Positions 1 to 7,832 of a stretch of DNA of 64,000 nucleotides are shown here, one piece after another (the stretch's first letter is position 1; every line of letters starts with the position of its first letter). Under the pieces are notes generated by a model. It did no database searches. It saw only the letters and a list, made by a program, of their open reading frames with translations, and had not been told where the DNA came from. Made by a program: the position numbers and the translations under genes. Origin of the DNA: an uncultured Sphingobacteriales bacterium (GTDB lineage: Bacteria; Bacteroidota; Bacteroidia; Chitinophagales; Chitinophagaceae); assembly GCA_937991535.1 (NCBI GenBank), contig CALKHN010000012.1:1-64000 (forward strand), read 5' to 3'.

Positions 1-226
1 CCTTCAATTTACACTTTTACAGGACCCTTTCTTATACATGAGACCTTTCTCTTTTAGTTTTTAGTTTTTTATTTATCGTTGTATTTCTTCGGATTTAGAG
101 CTTATGGCTTCGGATTTGAATTTTTCCTGGTTCTTGTTTTTTGTATTTCCTTCGAATTTCGGATCCCAGGCTTCGGATTTGAAATTTAGCTCTTGTCGCT
201 TTCCCTCCCACACCTAACTTTGCTTC
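1..226. other. Gene-free T-rich stretch upstream of kdsA
   Basis: No open frame with coding character is visible. The stretch is T-rich on the + strand. The phrase GGCTTCGGATTTGAA occurs twice (about 105-119 and 171-185), an imperfect local duplication. Its right end carries the kdsA promoter. Confidence 0.5.
215..222 (+). promoter_or_regulatory. -7 promoter box of kdsA
   Basis: TAACTTTG matches the Bacteroidetes primary-sigma -7 consensus TAnnTTTG. The kdsA ATG at 227 lies only 4 bases downstream, so the expected transcription start falls on or beside the ATG and the mRNA would be essentially leaderless. No Shine-Dalgarno sequence is present. Confidence 0.6.
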
Positions 227-1045
227 ATGGAACAATTTTTAAAAGATCTTTTTACCGGGCAGTCCTATAACGAAAAGAATTTTTTCCTCATTGCCGGTCC
301 ATGCGTTGTAGAAAGTGAAGCGCTGTTAATGGAAGTGGCCGAAAAGGTATCGGGCATCTGTAAAAACCTGGGCATCCCTTATATATTTAAAGCTTCATAC
401 CGAAAAGCCAACCGTACCAGCGCATCTTCGTTTACGGGTATTGGTGATGATAACGCGCTTACGCTGGTAAAAAAAACAGGCCAAAAATTCGGACTGCCCA
501 CTACCTCTGATATACATGCACACGATGAAGCGGCACCCGCCGCCGCATATATTGACATATTGCAGATCCCCGCTTTTTTATGCCGTCAAACCGATTTGCT
601 GCTGGCGGCGGCTGAAACCGGCAAAGTAGTAAATGTAAAAAAGGGACAATTTTTAAGCGGTCCCGCAATGAAGTTTGCGGTTGAAAAAATACGAAAAGCG
701 GGCAATGATAAAATTATATTAACAGAAAGGGGTACCACATTCGGCTACCAGGACCTGGTGGTGGATTACAGAAACATTCCCTGGATGCAGGCACACGGCG
801 TGCCGGTGGTAATGGATTGTACGCATTCTCTTCAGCAGCCCAATCAAACCAGCGGTATAACGGGTGGCAATCCGCAACTCATAGGCACCATAGCAAAAGC
901 TGCTATAGCGGCCGGCGCCGAAGGAATATTTATAGAAACCCATCCCGATCCTGCTTCCGCCAAAAGTGATGGGGCCAATATGTTGCAACTGGATTTACTG
1001 GAACCACTTTTAAAACAATTGCTGAAGATAAAAGAGGCGGTGTAA
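227..1045 (+). CDS. kdsA: 3-deoxy-8-phosphooctulonate synthase (KDO-8-P synthase)
   Basis: Condenses phosphoenolpyruvate with arabinose 5-phosphate to KDO-8-phosphate, the first committed step to the KDO of the lipopolysaccharide inner core; cytosolic. The 272-residue length is normal for KdsA. Visible family signatures are the N-terminal IAGPCVVES (about residue 22), the FKASYRKANRTS phosphate-binding region (about 54-65), the ILTERGTTFGY segment and the C-terminal FIETHPDPASAKSDG loop. The ATG is fixed by the promoter box 4 bases upstream. It stands alone; the next gene is on the other strand. Presence of kdsA indicates a Gram-negative envelope with KDO-containing LPS. Confidence 0.97.
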   Translation: MEQFLKDLFTGQSYNEKNFFLIAGPCVVESEALLMEVAEKVSGICKNLGIPYIFKASYRKANRTSASSFTGIGDDNALTLVKKTGQKFGLPTTSDIHAHDEAAPAAAYIDILQIPAFLCRQTDLLLAAAETGKVVNVKKGQFLSGPAMKFAVEKIRKAGNDKIILTERGTTFGYQDLVVDYRNIPWMQAHGVPVVMDCTHSLQQPNQTSGITGGNPQLIGTIAKAAIAAGAEGIFIETHPDPASAKSDGANMLQLDLLEPLLKQLLKIKEAV

Positions 1046-1048
1046 GAA

Positions 1049-1106
1049 GGTACAGGTCATAAGGGTACAGGTTTCAGGTTACAGGTTACAGGGTTCAGGT
1101 TTCAGG
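1049..1106. repeat. Imperfect heptamer repeat (TTACAGG-like)
   Basis: Directly after the kdsA stop lies a run of variants of TTACAGG/TTTCAGG, about six to seven degenerate copies. No coding role is visible. Similar low-complexity tracts lie downstream of other genes in this window (20203-20250, 27273-27392). Confidence 0.6.
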
Positions 1107-1146
1107 AACGCGGTTTTGTACCCTGTATCGTGCAACTTGCAACCAA

Positions 1147-1491
1147 TCACTGGTCATCGGGCTTTTTGCAGCAGGTTGGCAGATCTTTGTATGAATCTTC
1201 GTTGGCTTTTACGTCGTCGGCATCATAGCCCACATTAGCAATCCCTGTTTTTATATTTTCAATATTGGTCCTGTCTTTGAGGTAGGTTACCGTAGTTTCT
1301 TTGCGTTTAAAATTTACATTCACTTTCGTGATCCCCTGCTCATGTTTCATATAATCTTCAATCCGTTTTTTGCATTGTTCACATTGTACAGTGGGTGTGG
1401 CGATTTTAACTGTTACCGGTTTTTTTTGCTGTGCCGTGGCCGACCAGGCAATACCACAAACTAAAGTAAGAAGCAGCGCGAATTTTTTCAT
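1147..1491 (-). CDS. Secreted heavy-metal-associated (HMA) domain protein
   Basis: A 114-residue protein with an N-terminal signal peptide (MKKFALLLTLVCGIAWSATAQ, cleavage near residue 20) and an HMA/MerP-like ferredoxin fold. The metal-binding CxxC is seen as CEQC near residues 37-40, followed by the KKRIEDYMKHEQGI helix and the GYDAD turn typical of copper- or mercury-chaperone domains. It probably binds a soft metal ion in the periplasm. An extra Cys-Cys near the C-terminus (LPTCCKKPDD) recurs in Bacteroidetes homologues and could be a second site. No metal ATPase or efflux gene lies next to it, so partner and metal are unknown. Confidence 0.85.
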   Translation of the reverse strand: MKKFALLLTLVCGIAWSATAQQKKPVTVKIATPTVQCEQCKKRIEDYMKHEQGITKVNVNFKRKETTVTYLKDRTNIENIKTGIANVGYDADDVKANEDSYKDLPTCCKKPDDQ

Positions 1492-1823
1492 AAAATACTT
1501 TTTGAATAATAAGAGCGTATAACTGCCAAAATTGGTTTCTATTGCAGCGAAAAGGTAATTGTTTTTTGGATAAAAAATTGTTAAGGATCGGTTGCCGGCC
1601 CGCTATGGTTTCGCTTGACGTACCAACCATTCCTTACTTCCGCAACCCTCATTTAAAATTTCATCATTTCCACACTTCCACATTTTCACATTTCTCATAT
1701 TTCTCACATTCCACATACCCGCGGTCTGACGCTCCCTTTTGTCGCATACCGACCGCTCATTTACACATTTCTCACATTCCACGTACCCGTGGTCTGACGC
1801 TCCTTTTGTAGCATACCGGCCGC
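1492..1823. other. Gene-free stretch holding the repeats before pyrE
   Basis: About 330 bases without a credible gene. The left part is the upstream region of the HMA gene. The right part (about 1640-1830) is built from CATTTCTCACATTCC-like pyrimidine-rich phrases and a 64-base direct repeat described separately. Short frames on both strands here are made of repeat sequence and look non-coding. Confidence 0.6.
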
Positions 1824-1829
1824 TCATTT
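1699..1829. repeat. Two-copy direct repeat of about 64 bases
   Basis: Copy 1 (1699-1762) and copy 2 (1767-1829) begin ATTTCTCACATTCCAC and end CGCTCATTT. They differ at a few positions (for example CGCGGTCTG against CGTGGTCTG) and by one base of length. Copy 2 runs through the pyrE stop codon at 1824-1826, so the repeat supplies the end of the pyrE frame. The shorter phrase CATTTCTCACAT recurs near 27930. Confidence 0.85.
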
Positions 1830-2459
1830 CTCCACTTCCCAATGGGCCGGATCGCTGCGCCAGTTTAACAAAGTTGCTTCCTCAGCGGGGCTTACTATAC
1901 CTTTTTCCACTGCAAGGGATATAAGCGTTTCGTAGTTGGTTAATGATTTCAGCGGCACCCCGGCTTCTGCAAAAGCGCTTGCAGCCACATCGAAGCCGTA
2001 CGTAAAAATAGACACCATGCCTTCCACTTTAAGCCCCTGATCTTTAAGCACCGTACAAACCTGCAGGCTGCTTTTGCCAGTAGAGATCAGGTCTTCCACC
2101 ACCACCACCCTTTTACCGGCTTCGAAATAACCTTCTATCTGGTTACCCAACCCATGTTCTTTGGGTTTGGGACGAACATATATATAAGGCAGTTTCAACT
2201 GGTCGGCAGCCATTGCGCCCCATGCAATGCCGGCAGTGGCTACACCGGCCACCATATCCGCTTCGGGGAAGCTTTCGAATATTACATTGCAGAGTTCCGA
2301 TTTTACAAAATCTCGTATATAGGGGAAAGATAAGGTTTTACGATTATCACAATAAATAGGACTTTTCCACCCCGAGGCCCATGTAAATGGTTGTTGCGGA
2401 TTCAGCCGGATAGCATTAATTTGTAAAAGCTTTTCGGCTACAGCTTTTTCATTTGTCAT
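1824..2459 (-). CDS. pyrE: Orotate phosphoribosyltransferase
   Basis: Converts orotate and PRPP to orotidine 5-phosphate in de novo pyrimidine synthesis; cytosolic. At 211 residues it has the family length. The PRPP-binding signature is VVVVEDLISTGKSS (about residues 116-129), and the ASGWKSPIYCDNR motif sits near residues 28-40. It is divergent from the NUDIX gene with 28 bases between start codons. A TATTTTCG box lies just upstream of the ATG, giving a leaderless-type arrangement. Its last codons and stop lie in a repeated sequence. pyrB is also in this window but not linked. Confidence 0.96.
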   Translation of the reverse strand: MTNEKAVAEKLLQINAIRLNPQQPFTWASGWKSPIYCDNRKTLSFPYIRDFVKSELCNVIFESFPEADMVAGVATAGIAWGAMAADQLKLPYIYVRPKPKEHGLGNQIEGYFEAGKRVVVVEDLISTGKSSLQVCTVLKDQGLKVEGMVSIFTYGFDVAASAFAEAGVPLKSLTNYETLISLAVEKGIVSPAEEATLLNWRSDPAHWEVEK

Positions 2460-2463
2460 GGCG

Positions 2464-2471
2464 CGAAAATA
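2464..2471 (-). promoter_or_regulatory. Probable -7 box of pyrE (TTCG variant)
   Basis: On the minus strand the sequence reads TATTTTCG, the consensus TAnnTTTG with C for the third T of the TTTG core. It lies 4 bases before the pyrE ATG (2457-2459). The same TTCG variant stands in the same position before pyrB. Confidence 0.45.
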
Positions 2472-2487
2472 ATAAAAATTGAATGGT

Positions 2488-3123
2488 ATGGTTCTGAAAA
2501 TATACTTTGGTAATAAGCCTGTTTTTATTTGCGATGAAATAACCCCCGCTATAGAAATATACAGGCATCACCCCGACACCGTTTTTATAGACGAAATGAC
2601 CAGCCCTGCCATTAATACATTGCTGCACGAAATTGAAAAACCGGGGTTTCATGCCGGTATCCTTTTCACTGCCAGTATTGAAAAATCAAAGAAATTATTC
2701 TGGAAACATTTTACGCTGATACAGGCAGCCGGAGGTTTGATAGAAAATGAAAAGCAGGAAGTGCTGATGATTTTCAGAAGAGGGAAATGGGACCTGCCCA
2801 AAGGCAAATTAGATGAAGGGGAAACCCTGGAAGAATGCGCGGTAAGAGAAGTAAAGGAAGAAACCGGGCTGAAAAATGTTCAGCTCAAAAAATTTATAGC
2901 TACTACTTTTCATACCTACAATGAATTTGGCAGGCATATACTAAAAGAATCGCACTGGTACAGGATGAAAGCTGCATCCTCCCAATCATTGAAACCACAA
3001 ACGGAAGAAGATATACATCAGATTGAATGGGTAAAGCCCGCCGCGCTGGATGAAAAGCTAAGCAATACTTTTCCCTCTGTAAAAGATGTAATGGAAAGTG
3101 TATATGGCAAAAAAGAGAAGTGA
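2488..3123 (+). CDS. NUDIX hydrolase
   Basis: A hydrolase of nucleoside-diphosphate-linked substrates. The NUDIX box is clear, GKLDEGETLEECAVREVKEE (about residues 107-126), matching GX5EX7REUXEEXGU. About 75 residues precede the domain (MVLKIYFGNK and onward) and have no recognised function; this architecture is common in Bacteroidetes NUDIX proteins placed beside pyrE. The ATG at 2488 is preferred; an in-frame TTG at 2479 would overlap the divergent pyrE promoter. Substrate cannot be told from sequence. Confidence 0.9.
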   Translation: MVLKIYFGNKPVFICDEITPAIEIYRHHPDTVFIDEMTSPAINTLLHEIEKPGFHAGILFTASIEKSKKLFWKHFTLIQAAGGLIENEKQEVLMIFRRGKWDLPKGKLDEGETLEECAVREVKEETGLKNVQLKKFIATTFHTYNEFGRHILKESHWYRMKAASSQSLKPQTEEDIHQIEWVKPAALDEKLSNTFPSVKDVMESVYGKKEK

Positions 3124-3379
3124 AGCAATTATAGCAAAATTGTTTTCCGCGACGATGTTCTCCGCCGGTGATATATGGGTTATGTTTTTTTTTGCTTTCA
3201 TGCGTCAAATTTTTTGTTTAACTTGTTAACTATTTGCCGTATCTCACTTTAACTTATTGAAATGCCCTTCCCTACATGCTAAAGGTGCAACAGCATTTGC
3301 ACTATTTGTTTTATTGTTTCCTGCTTACCATTGTTGACGTCGTTTGCGTTTTTCAAATCTTCTAATAAAAACGATTGTT

Positions 3380-5842
3380 ATGGCATCATCCCTCTTTTCC
3401 CCACATGCAGCCTGGTTAGGCTTCTTCGTTTCCGGACTCATTGCGCTGAGCTCCTGCCAGAAAGAAATGAGTGCACCGCCGAGGCAAACCGTTACCACGC
3501 CAGCACCTGCCGGAAACGCGGGCAGTAGTTTTGTAGTGGAGTCAGACAATATTACATCAACCGCAAATGGCTTTGATTTCAATGGTGCATTGAGTGTCAA
3601 AACAGACGAAGGCGAATCTTTTGCTGTGGGTGAAGGATCGTTCCAGGTTACCACCAACAGCGACAGTTCAATTGCTTCTTTCAATGGTGTGGGTATGGCC
3701 GAATTTCCCAACGTTGGTATATTCAGGGAAATACGTAATTCAATGGCCTGGGAGAAAATAAAATCCCATATAGAATACGAAACCGGAAGTTATTACATAC
3801 AAAAATATGCTACAGACATTCCGCTTGGGACGGATCAGAAATACCTGCATATCAGGGTGTTTGATCAGGATGCAGGGGATACATTTCAACTTAAAAGTGT
3901 TGGTAATACCATAATTTACAGCTTTATAGATTTTTATCTGGATCCCAGGGATCCCGCTGTTTTCTTTAAAACACAATTGTATAAACCCGGTAGTAAGGTT
4001 AGGGAAGCTGCCAATACGGTAAGCAAGTTCTGGAAAAAGGTGTCGGAGAAGTTGATAGCATTGGGAAAAGAAGGGTTTGAATTTGCAGATGCAACAGGAT
4101 TAACCATCGGCATATCGAACAACGGCTCGTTCCTTTCCAGACCGTATGAATTTAAAATAAGCGATGCGGAAACCTTTAAACAGAACTTTGGGTTTGATCG
4201 CTTTATGGAATTACCGTCCCACTTATTTTTCCGTATAGCCGGGATACCTATACCCTACACTGGGGTTCTGCAACTGTCTGGCGAATCTTTTGTACACTAC
4301 CCTGTAGCTTCACTAGCCCCACCCATATCCGGTGGAAGTATAAAAAATGCCTACATGGATGCTGTTGACTGGTTCCTGAACGATGAACAAAATGGCTATA
4401 TGGTTTCTTTTACCGGGAGTGTTGACCCCGGAGGCAAGGGAATTGGACTGGTGCTGGGTATGTTGCCGAATATTAATAAAATTGTGGGCAGGGAAATTTT
4501 CAACGAGAACTTTGATTTCGATATCACCGGAGCTACCACCCAATGGCAGGTCCCGGGTGTTAATCAGCCTGGAAGCGGACAGGTTCCTGCATTTTACAGA
4601 TTTGGCGGGGAAATGAAAACACCTGTTGTGGCAGAAATATTTGGTGAGGGAATCAGGCAATACCTGTTTGCTCCTCCCGGTACCAATTCATTTTTTTATT
4701 ACAGCCTGGGCCCGGAGATTGAGGATATCAGGTTTTTCACCGAAAATGAAACACACATGCTTATCCCGTATTTTGGTGAAATAGATTTCGGTCGTTCGAG
4801 CTTTATGATCAGTTCCGCAGGCATTGAATATGTCGCAAGAAAGATTAACGAAATCGGGCCGCTGCATTTGTCGAAGGAAATATCAGGCAGTCTTTCCCCG
4901 GAAAGTTTTGAGCTTACAAGCACTGTTGATAAAAGCTTCACTTTAGCCAATGGAGTTGAACTGTTCGCCGGAAAAATGGAATTGAACATAAGCAGCGATT
5001 CGGGAATCACCTTCCATGGAAACACAGCATTACCCTTTGGGCTGGGAGATGCGGATTGTTCGGGCAATCTTCGTAAAGACGGAATAAGCATAGAAGGTCA
5101 GCTAAAAGCAGGTGCCGGTATTGTACTGAACAACGGAATGCGGTTACCCGTTGCCGATATGATATTCAGCGCTTCCTCTGATCCGGACGAAGGGGTTCAC
5201 CTCGAAGGGCGCGTGGATATCCCGCATCTTGGTTTTGTGAATGTTAAAGGGGAAATCAATTCAAAAGATTTTTTCCTGGAAGGTGAGGTAAAATCAGCCG
5301 ATCTTGCCTTTGGAAATGTGCAATTGCCTTCGGTGAACGGTGTTGTACATATTTCTAAAGCTACGGGGGTTTTCTTCAAAACCGAACTCAACCTCGGGAT
5401 AGTGTTAGGTACCAACACGCTGGTACAAGGATCTGTGAACACGAACGGCATAACTTTAACAGGTGCATTATCAAGATCCATTTTCATAGGCGGTCATAGC
5501 TTTACCTTTACCAGTGGTAAAGTAACCGCAAGTCCGGCAGGAGTTAAGGTGAGCGGGAACATAGACCTGTATGTTTTTAAAGTAAACGTGTTGGGCGACG
5601 TATATGGCGTTAATGACTTTCTGCTGAAAGGTAAATACGGCTACAATACTAAGTTTGTAAAAAGCAACATAGCGGTTGCGGTAACACCTCAAAAAGTGAA
5701 TTTAAGCGGAGAGGGAACAGTTTACGGTTTACTGGGAAATGAACTGTACAGCGGGGGATTGACATTTGTACCTGACTGGAGTGCACGTACAATTAGCGCC
5801 TGTTATGTCATCAATGGCCAACAATATTGTGTGGGGCTATAA
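3380..5842 (+). CDS. Large secreted lipoprotein of unknown family
   Basis: About 820 residues. The N-terminus has a hydrophobic signal and a lipobox (ALSSC) about residue 26, followed by QKEM; acidic residues after Gln-Lys resemble the Bacteroidetes lipoprotein export signal, so surface exposure is plausible. I recognise no catalytic domain. The C-terminal half (from about residue 500) is rich in alternating hydrophobic residues with repeating G-x-L/V-x-L-x-G patterns, suggesting a long beta-solenoid or beta-sheet array. The ATG at 3380 is preferred to one at 3344 because it gives the better signal peptide. Stand-alone gene; function unknown. Confidence 0.75.
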   Translation: MASSLFSPHAAWLGFFVSGLIALSSCQKEMSAPPRQTVTTPAPAGNAGSSFVVESDNITSTANGFDFNGALSVKTDEGESFAVGEGSFQVTTNSDSSIASFNGVGMAEFPNVGIFREIRNSMAWEKIKSHIEYETGSYYIQKYATDIPLGTDQKYLHIRVFDQDAGDTFQLKSVGNTIIYSFIDFYLDPRDPAVFFKTQLYKPGSKVREAANTVSKFWKKVSEKLIALGKEGFEFADATGLTIGISNNGSFLSRPYEFKISDAETFKQNFGFDRFMELPSHLFFRIAGIPIPYTGVLQLSGESFVHYPVASLAPPISGGSIKNAYMDAVDWFLNDEQNGYMVSFTGSVDPGGKGIGLVLGMLPNINKIVGREIFNENFDFDITGATTQWQVPGVNQPGSGQVPAFYRFGGEMKTPVVAEIFGEGIRQYLFAPPGTNSFFYYSLGPEIEDIRFFTENETHMLIPYFGEIDFGRSSFMISSAGIEYVARKINEIGPLHLSKEISGSLSPESFELTSTVDKSFTLANGVELFAGKMELNISSDSGITFHGNTALPFGLGDADCSGNLRKDGISIEGQLKAGAGIVLNNGMRLPVADMIFSASSDPDEGVHLEGRVDIPHLGFVNVKGEINSKDFFLEGEVKSADLAFGNVQLPSVNGVVHISKATGVFFKTELNLGIVLGTNTLVQGSVNTNGITLTGALSRSIFIGGHSFTFTSGKVTASPAGVKVSGNIDLYVFKVNVLGDVYGVNDFLLKGKYGYNTKFVKSNIAVAVTPQKVNLSGEGTVYGLLGNELYSGGLTFVPDWSARTISACYVINGQQYCVGL

Positions 5843-5961
5843 CCTGTCCCAATTTTAATTACCGCATACAATTCTGATGAGCCCATACCCGATGGCGCAT
5901 GAAATAGGCAAAAAATGGTCAGTCCTGTACAGGAAGCCCACCCTGGTCATTTCAGCAAAGC

Positions 5962-6408
5962 TTATGTAATCGGTATATCCTTACCTTTTAAAATAGCTAC
6001 TGTAAGGCGGCTGATGCAAACCAACCTTTCCCTGTTGTCATAAATTTTTATATCCCACACATGGGTGGAGGAGCCCAGATGTATGGGCGCCGCTATACCC
6101 GTAACCAATCCCTGCCTGGCGCTGCGGATATGATTGGCATTGATTTCTAATCCTACACAAATAAATACATTCGTATCCAAAACCAGCGATGAGGCCACAC
6201 TTCCCAATGTTTCTGCCAGCGCAGCAGATGCGCCGCCATGCAATAAGCCGTAAGGCTGCCGGGTGCGGTGATCCACCGGCATAGTGGCCTTTAAATAATC
6301 GTCACCAATTTCAGTGAACTCAATACCGATATGCTCTCCCATTGTTCCGGCACTCATAGCCTGTAACTTTTGGAGCGAAAATTCTTTTTTAAACCAGATT
6401 TGCGACAT
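5962..6408 (-). CDS. PaaI-family hotdog-fold thioesterase
   Basis: A 148-residue single hotdog domain hydrolysing acyl-CoA-type thioesters. Family features: GEHIGIEFTEIGDDYLKATMPVD, then the signature QPYGLLHGGASAALAETLGS (about residues 51-70), in which the His-Gly-Gly loop and the downstream Glu of the helix contribute to the active site. Closest to the 1,4-dihydroxy-2-naphthoyl-CoA thioesterase (MenI/YdiI)/PaaI group; no menaquinone genes are adjacent, so the substrate stays open. It is divergent from the Crp-type regulator, and a TAAGTTTG box sits upstream at 6438-6445. Confidence 0.88.
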   Translation of the reverse strand: MSQIWFKKEFSLQKLQAMSAGTMGEHIGIEFTEIGDDYLKATMPVDHRTRQPYGLLHGGASAALAETLGSVASSLVLDTNVFICVGLEINANHIRSARQGLVTGIAAPIHLGSSTHVWDIKIYDNRERLVCISRLTVAILKGKDIPIT

Positions 6409-6437
6409 GATTGCAGACAGTTGTTTTCAATTGAATT

Positions 6438-6445
6438 CAAACTTA
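6438..6445 (-). promoter_or_regulatory. -7 box of the thioesterase gene
   Basis: Minus-strand TAAGTTTG fits TAnnTTTG and would give a leader of about 25 bases before the ATG at 6408. Confidence 0.45.
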
Positions 6446-6513
6446 ATTGTTTTCACTGCAATAATATAACCCTGTTCATTGATTATTTTTAATATTGCTG
6501 ACAGATTTTAAGC

Positions 6514-7098
6514 ATGCAGGAACAACTTTTACAACTCAGGCAACTGATCCAGGCTGTATATCCATTACCTGATGAAGACTGGCATGCATTTACCGGGATA
6601 TGGCAGCTATTTTCAGCAAAAAGAAAAGAGATCATTACCGCCGCCGGCGAAAAAGAAAAATATTTATATTTTGTAGTGGAGGGTGTACAAAGAATATATT
6701 ATTACGATGAAGAGCACAGGGAAGCCACACTCGTTTTTACCTATGCACCCTCTTTTGGCGGTGTACTTGATGCCATGATGCTGCGGCAGGCTTCCCGCTA
6801 TTTTTATGAAACGCTCACCCCGTCTGTTTTTTTAAGAGCTGCATACAGCCAGGTGGAAACCATCATGAAAACCAGGCCTGCTGTTGAAACCATGGTTCGT
6901 TTGGGTGTAACCAATGCCCTGTCGGGTTTACTGGAAAGGCTGGTTGAAATACAATGTTATTCTTCGGAAGATAAGTTCAGAAAGCTTTTACGGCGCAGTC
7001 CGCATATTTTACGGTTGATTCCTCATAAATACCTGGCCAATTACCTTGGAATAGACCCCACCAATTTCAGCAAACTCATCAACAAAATAAGGATCTGA
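6514..7098 (+). CDS. Crp/Fnr-family transcriptional regulator
   Basis: A 194-residue one-component regulator: an N-terminal cyclic-nucleotide-binding-like beta-roll (about residues 25-120, with EKEKYLYFVVEGVQRIYY) and a short C-terminal winged helix (RLIPHKYLANYLGIDPTNFSKLINKIR, shown here only as its start RLIPHKYLANYLG, about 165-194). The HTH follows the Bacteroidetes Crp-like pattern ending in NFSKLI. The usual cAMP-phosphate Arg-Ser pair is not obvious, as in most Bacteroidetes members, so the ligand is unknown. The DinB-like gene 65 bases downstream is the likeliest target or operon partner. Confidence 0.9.
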   Translation: MQEQLLQLRQLIQAVYPLPDEDWHAFTGIWQLFSAKRKEIITAAGEKEKYLYFVVEGVQRIYYYDEEHREATLVFTYAPSFGGVLDAMMLRQASRYFYETLTPSVFLRAAYSQVETIMKTRPAVETMVRLGVTNALSGLLERLVEIQCYSSEDKFRKLLRRSPHILRLIPHKYLANYLGIDPTNFSKLINKIRI

Positions 7099-7162
7099 AA
7101 AATGTTGGTATTTACCAATAATTATCATTTCCCGGCACTACAATTTTGCATCATAAACAAAG

Positions 7163-7741
7163 ATGAAGCAAATGAAAGCAATATCAAAACTTGAGTTATT
7201 AAGCACATTGGAGCGGGAAACAGAAAAGCATCTTACGGAAGCTGTTCGCATTTTTCAGAACCTGCCTGAACAAACGCTGCTGAAGCCTGCTTCAAACGGC
7301 GGTTGGAGCATTGCGCAGTGCCTGGCGCATTTAAACAGTTATGGCAAATTTTATCTGCCCGCTATTGCGTATGCACTTGACCACCCGGCGAGTAATGCTT
7401 CCACTGAAAGCTTTAAAAGCGGATGGCTGGGCAATTATTTTACTAAAATGATGCAGCCGGGAAGCTCCGGTACAAAATACAAGTCGCCCAAAGATCATGT
7501 TCCGGTTGCTGACCTGGATGCCCGGGCCGTTATAGCCGAATTTATCGAACAGCAGGAGCAACTCATCATGTACCTTCGGAAAGCAAAAGCAGTCAATATC
7601 AATGCTACCCGTGTGCCCATATCCATTTCAAAATGGGTACGGCTGAAGCTCGGCGACACCTTCCGGTTTTTAACAGCGCACAACGAACGGCATCTGTTGC
7701 AGGCAAAAAAGCACCTGGAAGTACCGGTGGCAACACCTTAA
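7163..7741 (+). CDS. DinB-like four-helix metalloprotein
   Basis: 192 residues of the DinB/YfiT superfamily. The metal-ligand histidines are visible: one in IAQCLAHLN (about residue 55) and an HxxxH pair in TAHNERHLLQ (about 172-176). Characterised members are thiol-dependent S-transferases (bacillithiol or mycothiol) or have no known activity; the function here is not inferable. It follows the Crp-type regulator by 65 bases on the same strand. Alternative ATGs lie at 7172 and nearby. Confidence 0.85.
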   Translation: MKQMKAISKLELLSTLERETEKHLTEAVRIFQNLPEQTLLKPASNGGWSIAQCLAHLNSYGKFYLPAIAYALDHPASNASTESFKSGWLGNYFTKMMQPGSSGTKYKSPKDHVPVADLDARAVIAEFIEQQEQLIMYLRKAKAVNINATRVPISISKWVRLKLGDTFRFLTAHNERHLLQAKKHLEVPVATP

Positions 7742-7832
7742 TTGGCAGCAAGGCCGCAAGGGCATTTGCGCGATACCATTGTAGAAGAAAATGGATTCCT
7801 GTTCAATTCATGTTCTGAATCAAGTGTGCATT

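Noticed and set aside
1542..1842. Short frames on both strands over the pyrE-side repeat
   Set aside because: Translation is repeat-derived (His, Phe, Ser on one strand) and lacks any conserved pattern.
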